Under the pieces are notes generated by a model. It ran no database searches, had not been told where the DNA came from, and saw nothing but the letters and a program-made list of their open reading frames with translations. DNA of 64,000 bases from SZAS-103 sp038216155 (GTDB taxonomy: Bacteria; Pseudomonadota; Gammaproteobacteria; Xanthomonadales; Xanthomonadaceae), in the NCBI GenBank assembly GCA_038216155.1, contig JBBQQH010000010.1, positions 1 to 64,000 on the forward strand. Direction: 5' to 3'. Within the stretch, counting starts at the first letter, position 1, and the number at the start of each line of letters is the position of its first letter. Position numbers and translations under genes: made by a program. Shown piece after piece: positions 44,454 to 53,020 of this stretch.

Positions 44454-45313
44454 GGCAGGCGCTCGAATGACGCAGCAATAGCCAAGCTGTCGCCGTCCGC
44501 CTCGGTCAGGAGTTGGCGGTGGATACGCTCAAGCTCGGCCAGCAATAGCGCGCGTGCCTCGGCGGCAAACGGGTTTTCCCGCTGGATCGTGGCAAACAGG
44601 TGGCCCGCATCCGCGCGCACCGCCGCGAGCATGTTTTTCATGCCTTGGAACGATGGCGGCGCAACCGGTGCGCCGTCATCCACACCAATGTCGACCAGGC
44701 CCTTGGCGATGAAGAACGCGAGCGCGTGCGTACGCGCCATCGCGCGATCGTGGCTCTGCGGATCCTGCTCGATGACTTCGCAGCCGAGTCCGACAAATAG
44801 TTCGCGCGTGCGCTCGGCGGCTTGCGCATGCTGCGCGCTGGGACAGATCACCACGCGCAAGGGACGCTCGCCGCGAGCGAGGCTCAGAGGGCCAAACAGT
44901 GGATGCGTCCCGACGTGCGCGATGCGAGCGCCGAGGCATTCGTCCATCAACGAGCACGGGTTCACCTTGACGCTGCCGACGTCGATAACGGTCTGTTCTT
45001 CGTGCAGATGAGGAAGCAGCGCGCTTAGTGTCTGACCCATTTTGACGATCGGCATGGCCAACACGATCCATTGCACGCCAGCGACCGCTTCGATCGCAGA
45101 TGCAGCGGCATAGTCCGCGGGCACCCGAACATGCGGATCGTACGCACGCACCTGATGTCCGTGGTGAATCAGCAGCTCCGCAAAGGCCTGCCCGAAACGA
45201 CCGTGACCGAGAATGCCAAATGACATGGCTGCGGGCGCAGGCGTCGAATGTGGCAATGTCGCCGCGCAGTCATCACTCATGTGCTCGACGATGCTGTTCG
45301 CTGGCGAGACCAT
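44450..45313 (-). CDS. tyrA: Prephenate dehydrogenase-like protein (TyrA)
   Basis: The product, up to 287 residues, has an N-terminal NAD(P)-binding fold (SFGILGHGRFGQAFAELLIHH) and a helical C-terminus of the prephenate/arogenate dehydrogenase family (DVGSVKVNP, GTHPLFGP, THALAFFIAKGL). It would oxidise prephenate to 4-hydroxyphenylpyruvate. Prephenate is also the oxygen donor for UbiU-UbiV, so this gene would compete for or tune the same pool. The start is uncertain (45313, 45280 or 45226); the first is six bases after the upstream stop. Confidence 0.85.
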   Translation of the reverse strand: MVSPANSIVEHMSDDCAATLPHSTPAPAAMSFGILGHGRFGQAFAELLIHHGHQVRAYDPHVRVPADYAAASAIEAVAGVQWIVLAMPIVKMGQTLSALLPHLHEEQTVIDVGSVKVNPCSLMDECLGARIAHVGTHPLFGPLSLARGERPLRVVICPSAQHAQAAERTRELFVGLGCEVIEQDPQSHDRAMARTHALAFFIAKGLVDIGVDDGAPVAPPSFQGMKNMLAAVRADAGHLFATIQRENPFAAEARALLLAELERIHRQLLTEADGDSLAIAASFERLP

Positions 45314-45319
45314 CCCGAT

Positions 45320-46459
45320 TCACGCGGACGCCAGATCCGTCACGGGCCATTTGCCGGTTTTCAGGATCGTGCGCAACGCGGCTTCCGATGGCGTGCGGTC
45401 GATTCCGTGAGCGGCGAGCCATGCTGGATCGAACAGTGTTTCGGCATAGCGATCACCACGATCGCAGAGTAGCGTAACAATGCTGCCGCCCTCGTTGCGT
45501 GCACGCATCGCTGCGGCCAGTTGCAGGCAGGCGACGAAGTTGGTCCCTGATGAACCTCCGTAGCGATGGGCGAACAACTCCTCCAGCAGCCAAGCCGCAG
45601 CGATCGAGGCCGTGTCTGGAACCTCGACAACCTGATCGACGATGTCGAACAGGAAGCCCGATTCAACACGCGGTCGTCCGATGCCCTCGATCAGCGTGGG
45701 CTGACTCGCCATGGCATCTCGATTGCGCGTGCGCCAGCCATGCACGAAACCGCTACCGTTGGGTTCTGCGACGCACAGTTGAGTGTCCAGGCGGCGATAG
45801 CGCAGGTAGCGTCCGATCGTGGCCGAGGTGCCTCCGGTGCCGGCGCCGCAGACGATCCACGCTGGCTGTGGATGGGCCTCATGTGCGAGCTGGCCGAGGA
45901 TCGACTCGGCGATATTGTTGTTGCCACGCCAGTCGGTCGCGCGTTCGGCGAGACCAAACTGATCGAGATGGCAGGCACCACGTTCGGCATGCGCGGCGGC
46001 CGTTGCGTGGACTTGCGTTGGATCGACGACCAGATCGCACTCACCGCCCAGCGCGCGTACGTCGCGGATCTTCGCGGGAGCGGTGCATGAGGGCATCACT
46101 GCGATGAACGGTAGTCCGAGCAGGCGTGCAAACCAGGCTTCGGATATCGCCGTGCTGCCGGACGAGGCATCGACCACGGTCTGGCCCTCGCGCAATCGGC
46201 CGTTGCACAGCGCATACAGGAACAGCGATCGCGCAAGGCGATGCTTGAGGCTGCCGGTGGGATGCGCGGCTTCGTCCTTGAAGTAGAAGTCGATGCCGGG
46301 AAAACCCGGAAAGTCGAGCTTGAGCAAATGCGTGTCGGCCGAGCGCGCCGATTCCTGCGCGAGTTGCGCGAGCGCCGTGTGTACCCACGCGCGCAAGCGG
46401 AGTCCCTGCGCATCGGCGCACGACGTGATGGGACTGATCTTCGGCGATGTCGTCGTCAT
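45320..46459 (-). CDS. PLP-dependent cysteine synthase-family protein
   Basis: The 379-residue protein has fold type II PLP features: the Lys in HPTGSLKHRLARSLF (about residue 72), SSGSTAISEAW for the phosphate/substrate loop, and the glycine loop CGAGTGGTSATIGRYLR. It differs from CysK/CysM in the N-terminal 40 residues and in the C-terminal domain, so the substrate may be something other than O-acetylserine. It lies two bases after the decarboxylase gene and six before tyrA. Confidence 0.85.
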   Translation of the reverse strand: MTTTSPKISPITSCADAQGLRLRAWVHTALAQLAQESARSADTHLLKLDFPGFPGIDFYFKDEAAHPTGSLKHRLARSLFLYALCNGRLREGQTVVDASSGSTAISEAWFARLLGLPFIAVMPSCTAPAKIRDVRALGGECDLVVDPTQVHATAAAHAERGACHLDQFGLAERATDWRGNNNIAESILGQLAHEAHPQPAWIVCGAGTGGTSATIGRYLRYRRLDTQLCVAEPNGSGFVHGWRTRNRDAMASQPTLIEGIGRPRVESGFLFDIVDQVVEVPDTASIAAAWLLEELFAHRYGGSSGTNFVACLQLAAAMRARNEGGSIVTLLCDRGDRYAETLFDPAWLAAHGIDRTPSEAALRTILKTGKWPVTDLASA

Positions 46460-46461
46460 GG

Positions 46462-48420
46462 TCAGTCCTCCACCGCAGCGTCGATGAGCGCGCGCACGCG
46501 GGCGGCTAGGAAATCGAAATACATGTCGATATAGCTGATGCCGTTTTCACGGTCGATCAGGAACGGGTTCATCAACGTGTGACGAAGGATGATCAGCCGA
46601 TCTCCATCTTCCTCGTCATCCGCTTGCACACGCTGCAGGTCCAGACCCGCGAGGATTCGCTGGGCGTCGGCCGCACCGAGCATCGACAGGTGCAGACTGG
46701 TCACCGAGCCGAAGAATTCCTTGAGCTGCAACGGTTGACGCGGATCGCAGCGCAAGGTGTCGTGCAGTGCGCTCACGAAAACATTGGCCTGTGCGATACG
46801 GTGGTTGCCGCGTGGATTGAGGGCGAGACAGACCAGGTTGCTGTCTGCCGAGAATGGCACCAGAGCGTGCACATGCTCGGCGATATCGAGCGCAAAGCGC
46901 TGCGCACGCGCCTGGAATGCTTCGGCCGCACGCACGGTGCCGCGCACCAGCTTGCCGAAGTGCAGATGATCCAGCGGCAGCACCTTGTGCGTCACGTAAA
47001 CCGCGGCCGCATTGGCGCCCGATTTGGAACCTTCCGGAATGAACTGACCCAGATTGCGGTAGCGCGCCAGATAGCCGGCCGGCGTGCTGCCATGAAAGAC
47101 GTAATCGGCACGCTCGGCAAGCAACGTGACGGCGCGGTGATCACGGCAGATGAACGCGCCTGAGCCATACGGCAGGTAGCCGAGCTTGTGCGGATCGACG
47201 GTCACCGAATCGGTGCCGCCGAGTGCGGAAAACGCCGCATGTACTTCCGGCGCCGGAAACTCGATGTATTCGCGGGCCATCTCGTCGCGGGAACGCAGGC
47301 TGCCGTCTTCATGGCGGAACAGTGTCGCCAGATAGCCGCCCCAAGCCGCGTCGACGTGCACGGAAAAATCCAGTCCGCTTGCACGGCTTCGCTCGCGCGC
47401 AGCGAGCACACGATCGACCGGGTCAATCGTGCCGTACTCGGTGCCGCCGAGCACCGCTACCGCCATCAAAACCGGTTGGCGTTCGCGTGCGCAGCGATCG
47501 AGCACCGCGTCGAGCGCGTCGGGGTCGAGGCGCATGCCACGCATCGGCAACAGTTCCAGCTGGGCGCGTCCGAGACCAAGCAGCTTGACACCCTTGCTCC
47601 ACGAATAGTGGGCGGTGAGCGGACCAAGCACGAGCGGAACGCGCAGTTGCGGATGCGCGGCAAAGAAGTCGATCAGGCCGAGCTGTTCGAGTCGTGCCGC
47701 TTCCACGCGCGCACGCCAGCGTGAACGCTGCGCCGGCGTCTGGGCGGCGAGCCATTGCTGCCATTGCTCAAGCAACGCGATCGCATCCGACGACGCCAAG
47801 TTGAAGGCACTCCAGTCGTCCGGCGGCAACACCACATCGGGAACAGCGGCCGCGCGCAACGCGACCGGAAATGCTTTCAGTGCGAGTGCCAGGCGCAACG
47901 CCTGATAATTGGCCAGCGTGCCACCCGAGGTGAGGTGGCCGAAGGCGCAGGCCGGTTGTGCCGGGTCGTGTGGATAGCCGAGCATGCGCGCCAGCTGCAG
48001 GCCCACCTGCACTTCCATGTCCACGGTAACCGGCGCTGCGTCCTCGCTGACGTTGTTCGGGTTGTACGGCAACGCGAGCATGTGCGCAGCCAGCCCCGGC
48101 AGCAGCAGGTCGGATGCCATGTGACCGATGTAGCGCGGACTGTGGAATGGCACCGATTTTTTCAGCGCAGCGGAGAGCAGATGCAGCTCGCGCCGCATGC
48201 GTGCCTCGAACGCGAGGTAATCGGGATGTTGTGCCGCGCCTGTCGCGATGGCCGGTGGATCTTCAGGATGGAAATTTCGGCGCCAGTAAACATGGTCGCG
48301 CAGAAATTCCACCATCATCCGTTCGAGCAGATTGCCGTTCTCGGCGTAAGGGCCCAGAAAACACGCGTCCAACGCGTGGTCGCGGGAAACGATCGTTGGC
48401 ATCGGAACGGCGGCGCTCAT
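46462..48420 (-). CDS. PLP-dependent (group II-like) decarboxylase
   Basis: The 652-residue enzyme belongs to the glutamate/tyrosine/aromatic amino acid decarboxylase fold: SGGTLANYQALRLAL, VHVDAAWGGYLATL and the PLP Lys in DSVTVDPHKLGYLPYGSGAF. The N-terminal domain (about 130 residues) includes FHSPRYIGHMASDLLLPGL typical of large bacterial members. The substrate is not defined by sequence; aspartate, glutamate and tyrosine are candidates. The ATG MSAAVPMP is chosen since the 107 upstream residues of the frame are non-conserved. It leads the operon with the cysteine synthase-like gene, tyrA and ubiD. Confidence 0.87.
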   Translation of the reverse strand: MSAAVPMPTIVSRDHALDACFLGPYAENGNLLERMMVEFLRDHVYWRRNFHPEDPPAIATGAAQHPDYLAFEARMRRELHLLSAALKKSVPFHSPRYIGHMASDLLLPGLAAHMLALPYNPNNVSEDAAPVTVDMEVQVGLQLARMLGYPHDPAQPACAFGHLTSGGTLANYQALRLALALKAFPVALRAAAVPDVVLPPDDWSAFNLASSDAIALLEQWQQWLAAQTPAQRSRWRARVEAARLEQLGLIDFFAAHPQLRVPLVLGPLTAHYSWSKGVKLLGLGRAQLELLPMRGMRLDPDALDAVLDRCARERQPVLMAVAVLGGTEYGTIDPVDRVLAARERSRASGLDFSVHVDAAWGGYLATLFRHEDGSLRSRDEMAREYIEFPAPEVHAAFSALGGTDSVTVDPHKLGYLPYGSGAFICRDHRAVTLLAERADYVFHGSTPAGYLARYRNLGQFIPEGSKSGANAAAVYVTHKVLPLDHLHFGKLVRGTVRAAEAFQARAQRFALDIAEHVHALVPFSADSNLVCLALNPRGNHRIAQANVFVSALHDTLRCDPRQPLQLKEFFGSVTSLHLSMLGAADAQRILAGLDLQRVQADDEEDGDRLIILRHTLMNPFLIDRENGISYIDMYFDFLAARVRALIDAAVED

Positions 48421-48645
48421 GCGCGCGTGCATCCGCAGCGGAGCAAACGCAAAACGCGCGCGCGGCACGCACGCTTGCGCATGGCACGTTGCCCCGGTGG
48501 CGAATACTGATTCATGTCCGCTCGCATGGCGCGCAAACGGCAAGGACGTTCGCGGATACCGGCCCAAGGCGGCAAGTGGTCGACATCGAAGCACTCCATA
48601 GAAAATTCCAAGCGGGCATTCTGCTTGCTGGACAGGCGTGCGGCC

Positions 48646-48659
48646 CTGACTTGGATCAA
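48646..48659. promoter_or_regulatory. FNR-like box upstream of the decarboxylase operon
   Basis: On the minus strand the site is TTGAT-ccaa-GTCAG, one perfect half and one with a mismatch. It sits in the 406-base gap between the decarboxylase and the hyfI-like gene; the implied leader would be about 190 bases long. The rest of the gap shows no other feature. Confidence 0.5.
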
Positions 48660-48826
48660 GCGCATGCGCAATGTTCAACGCCAACTGCAGCGCATCAATG
48701 CAGAAGGCGCGCTCGGCGTGACGACGTGCGTGCTCCACCAACGAACGAATTCATGAATTGCACTTTGATCGCCGGGGCTCGCTTCACGCCGGCGACATCA
48801 TGCGATGGGCACACGCCACAGCAAGG

Positions 48827-49342
48827 TCAGACAGAATCGAGGCGTCGGATGAATTCCAGCAGACCTTGCAGGATGACAAGCGGACTCGGCGGACAACCGC
48901 GAATCACCGCATGCACAGGAATCACATCGCCGATGCGACCACGCGTAGCGTAGTTGGCTCCAAAAATCCCGCCGCACGCGCCACAGTCGCCCAAGGCCAC
49001 CACCCACTTGGGTTCCGGCATTGCCTCATACGTCATCTTGAGCGCTTCCTCCATGTTGACGGAAACGGGCCCGGTGACGAGCATCAAATCCGCGTGGCGC
49101 GGACTGGCAACAAACCGTATGCCCGCGCCTTCAAGGTTGTAATACGGATTGCTCAGCGCGTGGATTTCAAGCTCGCAGCCGTTGCAGGATCCTGCATCGA
49201 CGTGGCGAATGCACAAGGCGCGCCCGAACACCGAGTACAGCTCTCGCTGGATCGCCGAGGGCTCGCTGGCGGCGCCGTCGGGCGCGGGCAGCGGCTCGCT
49301 CAGACGGCCGATACGATGGATGCGTGAAAGGATCTCGAACAT
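48827..49342 (-). CDS. hyfI: HyfI/NuoB-like Fe-S subunit of a hydrogenase-4-like complex
   Basis: The 171-residue protein is a NuoB/HycG/HyfI-type small subunit. Cysteines 53, 56, 120 and 150 (GSCNGCELEIHAL, ALGDCGACGG, IRGCPPSP) are the ligands of the N2-type [4Fe-4S] cluster and are all intact. It is the last gene of the six-gene operon, six bases after the hyfG-like stop. Confidence 0.9.
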   Translation of the reverse strand: MFEILSRIHRIGRLSEPLPAPDGAASEPSAIQRELYSVFGRALCIRHVDAGSCNGCELEIHALSNPYYNLEGAGIRFVASPRHADLMLVTGPVSVNMEEALKMTYEAMPEPKWVVALGDCGACGGIFGANYATRGRIGDVIPVHAVIRGCPPSPLVILQGLLEFIRRLDSV

Positions 49343-49348
49343 GGCCGC

Positions 49349-50902
49349 TTACCCATCGTGCCCGCTGTAGGAAAGATTGAATGACTTGTTGATCAGGGGA
49401 AAATCGGGAACGATGTTCCCCAGAATCGCGATCTCGATCAGCGGCCAGTTCTGCCACGACGGGTCATGCGCGTGGCAGCGCCGGATGCTACCCGCAGGAC
49501 CGGCCTCCAGCGCCACCATTACGGGACCACGCCAACCTTCGATCAGACCTAGGCCTAGCTGGCCTGCTGGCGCGCTCGATAGTTCAGTCCGAATACCGCT
49601 GTCGGGGAGCGTTTCCAACAATTGGCGGCATAGCCGCAACGATTCGAGCACTTCGTCGAAGCGAACCTGGACGCGTGCCGCGACGTCCCCTTCCGACCGC
49701 GTCGCGAGTGCGGGCGCCAGTCGGTCATAGGGCGCCCACGGCTGGTCGACGCGAACGTCGCGAGCGATTCCTGATGCACGCGCCGCCAACCCAACAGCGC
49801 CCATCTTCTTCGCCTGATCGGGCGTCAGCTGACCGGCACCGAGAAACCGGTCTTGCACGCCCTCATGGTGAGCGTAGATGTGGCGCAGTTCACGAACGCT
49901 GGTTTCAATCGCTGCGATTTCACCGAGCAACATCGGCATCGCGTGCACGGGAAGATCGCAGGCAACCCCGCCGGGCACCACGAAATCAAACAGATAGCGC
50001 TGTCCAAACGACTCTGCGTTATGCCGGAGCAACTGTTCTTTCAAGATCGAGAACTGCGTCAATCCGAAGGCAAAGCCCGCATCGTTGCCCAGCGCACCGA
50101 GATCGCCCAGATGATTGGCGATGCGTTCGCGCTCGAGCGCCAACGCGCGCAGCGCAACGGCACGTGGCGGCAGCAACTGCCCGGCAATGGATTCAAGCGC
50201 TGCGCAATAGGCCCAACCGAAGGCCACGGTGGAGTCTCCACTGACTCTGGCCGCGAGCCGATGTCCGTCAAGCTGGGCGAACGATTCAAAGCGCTTGGCG
50301 ATCCCTTTGTGTGTGTAGCCAAGACGCTCCTCCAGACGCAGGACCTTCTCGCCGACAACGGAAACATGAAAACGGCCCGGCTCGATAGCACCCGCATGGA
50401 CGGGGCCGACCGCGACTTCGTGTACACCGTCGCCGGTGACCTGGACGAACGCATAGGGGGTGCTCTGAGACGGATAGGTCTGCTCGGAACCGATATCGCG
50501 GCGCAATGGGAACACGCGATCCGGCCAACCGCCGTGTCGCAACCATGCTCGTGTGCCACCGCCCTCCGCTCGGATGCCAAGAAGATCATAAACCGCGCGT
50601 TGCAACCGATCAGCGACCGGAAATCGAGAGCTCAGCGATGCATAGCTTGCCAATTCAACAGGCATCGCGTGTTCGATCAGTACGACCCGAGCAGGGAGAA
50701 GGTATGCCGCTCGAATGCGAAAGCACTGGTCACGATCGCGATCATCGCTTCCCCAAAGCGCCAGCAAAACCGCGCCTGATTCGTGCAAGGCGTCGGCGGC
50801 CAATGACCAGTGATGCGCATCCACAACCACGCTGCAGGCCGCCACATTGGAAGGTAGTGACAGGCATTGGGCGTCGAGGAAGTCAGGCCACATGCGAATC
50901 AT
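49349..50902 (-). CDS. hyfG: HyfG/HycE-like large subunit without nickel ligands
   Basis: The 517-residue protein fuses a NuoC-like domain (about residues 20-150) to a NuoD/HyfG-like domain (about 160-517), as in HycE and HyfG. In hydrogenases two motifs RxCGxC and DPCxxC bind Ni-Fe. Here the first reads RVSGDS (219-224) and the second NLSYSG (509-514), so all four cysteines are gone (Ser 221, Ser 224, Ser 511, Gly 514) while flanking residues (GYTHKG, FPLI) remain. The protein cannot carry a NiFe site, so it is not a hydrogenase; it fits the energy-converting hydrogenase-related (Ehr) group. The start overlaps the hyfF-like stop. Confidence 0.9.
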   Translation of the reverse strand: MIRMWPDFLDAQCLSLPSNVAACSVVVDAHHWSLAADALHESGAVLLALWGSDDRDRDQCFRIRAAYLLPARVVLIEHAMPVELASYASLSSRFPVADRLQRAVYDLLGIRAEGGGTRAWLRHGGWPDRVFPLRRDIGSEQTYPSQSTPYAFVQVTGDGVHEVAVGPVHAGAIEPGRFHVSVVGEKVLRLEERLGYTHKGIAKRFESFAQLDGHRLAARVSGDSTVAFGWAYCAALESIAGQLLPPRAVALRALALERERIANHLGDLGALGNDAGFAFGLTQFSILKEQLLRHNAESFGQRYLFDFVVPGGVACDLPVHAMPMLLGEIAAIETSVRELRHIYAHHEGVQDRFLGAGQLTPDQAKKMGAVGLAARASGIARDVRVDQPWAPYDRLAPALATRSEGDVAARVQVRFDEVLESLRLCRQLLETLPDSGIRTELSSAPAGQLGLGLIEGWRGPVMVALEAGPAGSIRRCHAHDPSWQNWPLIEIAILGNIVPDFPLINKSFNLSYSGHDG

Positions 50903-52350
50903 CCAATCAGGCGTGCGGCGAGGCGATACCATTCGGCGAGTGCCGGCGGCATGTAGAGACCCATCACCAGCACCATCGCCAAATGCACGAATACGGGCAG
51001 CAGCGCGGGAGAATGCGGGAGGCGTCGCGCCTGCGTTTCGCCGAACACCATCGGCTGAACATGTCCGAAGATCGCGGCGAAGGCGACAGCAAGAGCGCCA
51101 AGCAAGATCGGAGTTGCCCATGGATGCTCGCGCATGGCGGTGACAAGGATCAAATATTCACTGGCGAATACGCCGAACGGCGGCATCCCGAGAATGGCGA
51201 GCGTTCCCAGCATCAGACCCCATCCGACAGTCGGGCTGATCGACAACAAGCCGCGGATGCCGTCGATGCGCTGCGTACCCGCAATCTGCGACGCGTGACC
51301 GGCGGCGAAGAAGATCGCGGACTTGGTCAGCGAGTGCACCGTCATGTGCAGCAGCGCCGCAAAATTCGCCAGCGGTCCTCCCATGCCGAACGCAAACGTG
51401 ATGATGCCCATGTGCTCAATCGAGGAATAGCCGAAGAGCCGCTTGATATCGCGCTGACGCCAAAGGAAGAACGCAGCGAGCAGCGTCGACAGCAGACCAA
51501 AGCCCATCAACATCCGCCCGGGCAACGCCGAATGCATTGCGCCTACCGCGAGGATCTTGCAGCGAACCACCGCGTACATCGCAACATTGAGCAGCAGTCC
51601 CGATAGCACAGCGGAGACGGGTGTCGGGCCCTCCGCATGCGCATCCGGCAACCAGTTGTGCAGAGGCGCGAGGCCGACCTTGGTACCGTAGCCCACCAAC
51701 AGGAATACGAAGGCCAGACCGACTACGGTTGGATCCAGCTGTCCTTTCACCGCATTCAAATGCGTCCACAACAGAGCACTCATGCCTTCGCTTCCGAGCA
51801 GTCGCTCGGCCGCGAAATACAGCAGGATCGTGCCGAACAGGGCCAGCGCAATGCCGACGCCGCAGAGGATGAAGTATTTCCACGCCGCCTCGATGCTCGC
51901 GCGTGTGCGGTACAACGAGACAAGCAATACGGTCGAAAGGGTTGCCGCTTCCATCGCGACCCACAACAACCCCATGTTGTTGGTCGACAGCGCGACCAGC
52001 ATGGCACTCATGAACAACTGGTACATGCTGTGATACAGGCGCAAGCGACCAGCATTGAGACGACCATGATCTTCTTCGATGCGCATGTAGGGACGCGAGA
52101 ACACGGCGGTCGTGAAACCGACGAACGCGGTCAGCGCGATCAGGAACACGTTGAACGGGTCAATGAAAAACTGCTCGTGAGCCATGGTCATCGGCCCTTC
52201 GACGATGACTCGCAGTACCAGGGCGCCTGCGGCGATCAGCGTGGCGAGACTGATTGCAACGTTGAAGTCGGCAGCGTGTCGACGCTCACCTACAAGGGCC
52301 AGCAATGCGGCGCCCAGCACGGGTATACCAAGGACCAACACAAGCTCCAA
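50899..52350 (-). CDS. hyfF: HyfF-like proton-pumping antiporter-type subunit
   Basis: The 483-residue membrane protein is related to NuoN/NuoM and HyfF, with about 14 helices and the family signatures LLWVAMEAATLSTVLLVSLY, GTKVGLAPLHNWLPDAHAEG then PTPVSAVLSG, and KRLFGYSSIEHMGII. Conserved Lys and Glu of the proton channel appear present. The TTG start is chosen because a near-perfect SD (AAGGAGG) lies six bases before it and it falls just after the hyfE-like stop; Met starts upstream would read across the previous gene. Confidence 0.88.
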   Translation of the reverse strand: MELVLVLGIPVLGAALLALVGERRHAADFNVAISLATLIAAGALVLRVIVEGPMTMAHEQFFIDPFNVFLIALTAFVGFTTAVFSRPYMRIEEDHGRLNAGRLRLYHSMYQLFMSAMLVALSTNNMGLLWVAMEAATLSTVLLVSLYRTRASIEAAWKYFILCGVGIALALFGTILLYFAAERLLGSEGMSALLWTHLNAVKGQLDPTVVGLAFVFLLVGYGTKVGLAPLHNWLPDAHAEGPTPVSAVLSGLLLNVAMYAVVRCKILAVGAMHSALPGRMLMGFGLLSTLLAAFFLWRQRDIKRLFGYSSIEHMGIITFAFGMGGPLANFAALLHMTVHSLTKSAIFFAAGHASQIAGTQRIDGIRGLLSISPTVGWGLMLGTLAILGMPPFGVFASEYLILVTAMREHPWATPILLGALAVAFAAIFGHVQPMVFGETQARRLPHSPALLPVFVHLAMVLVMGLYMPPALAEWYRLAARLIG

Positions 52351-52351
52351 G

Positions 52352-53017
52352 TCAGTCCTCCTTGAGTGAGTCGAGCTGGTGCAGATCGAGGCTGTCGAAC
52401 TGCTCGCGTATCTGGAAAAAGAAAATACCGAAGATGAACACGCCGACGAGCAGATCGAGCGCAATACCCAACTCGATCACCATCGGCATGCCATAAGTAG
52501 TGCTGTTGGCGGCAAAGAACAATCCATTTTCCATCGCCAGAAAACCAATCACCTGGGTAACGGCCTTGTGACGCGCGATCATCATCAGGAATGCCAGCAG
52601 GATGACCGCCATGGCGATCCCCAGCGTTTGTCGCGTCACGGTGGTGGCCAGTGAGCTGACCGGCTGGGCGAGTCCGAACGCAAAGATCACCAACGCAAGC
52701 CCGACCAACATCAGCGTTGGGATGTTCACGAGTGGATCGCTGTCGCCTTCAATACCCAGACGACGCATCAGGCGCATCAGAATCCACGGCATCAGGCCGA
52801 CCTTCAACACGAAAGTAAGCGCCGCGGAATAGTACAAGTGGTCCAGATGTGCAGTCGTCGCGACCAGCAACGTTGATGCGGTAAGCACGGCGCCTTGCCA
52901 TGCGAGCAGGATGATCAACCGACGCGTGCGCCGCTGCGCGAGCATGGCAAACGAGATCAGCAGCAGGCTCGCCGCAAGGACGTGCAGGAGCTGAGTGGCG
53001 AAGGTGGGCGTGGGCAT
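52352..53017 (-). CDS. hyfE: HyfE-like membrane subunit
   Basis: The 221-residue protein has about seven membrane helices and resembles HyfE, which carries a NuoK-like C-terminal part (FLAMENGLFFAANSTTYGMP with a conserved Glu). It bridges the antiporter-like subunits. It lies three bases after the hyfC-like gene. Confidence 0.85.
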   Translation of the reverse strand: MPTPTFATQLLHVLAASLLLISFAMLAQRRTRRLIILLAWQGAVLTASTLLVATTAHLDHLYYSAALTFVLKVGLMPWILMRLMRRLGIEGDSDPLVNIPTLMLVGLALVIFAFGLAQPVSSLATTVTRQTLGIAMAVILLAFLMMIARHKAVTQVIGFLAMENGLFFAANSTTYGMPMVIELGIALDLLVGVFIFGIFFFQIREQFDSLDLHQLDSLKED

Positions 53018-53020
53018 GAT

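Noticed and set aside
48421..48741. N-terminal extension of the PLP decarboxylase by 107 residues
   Set aside because: The extra residues are Arg/Ala/His-rich without family similarity and would cover the FNR-like box.
49349..50902. Active [NiFe] hydrogenase-4 large subunit
   Set aside because: Both nickel-binding motifs have lost their cysteines, so hydrogenase activity is not supported.
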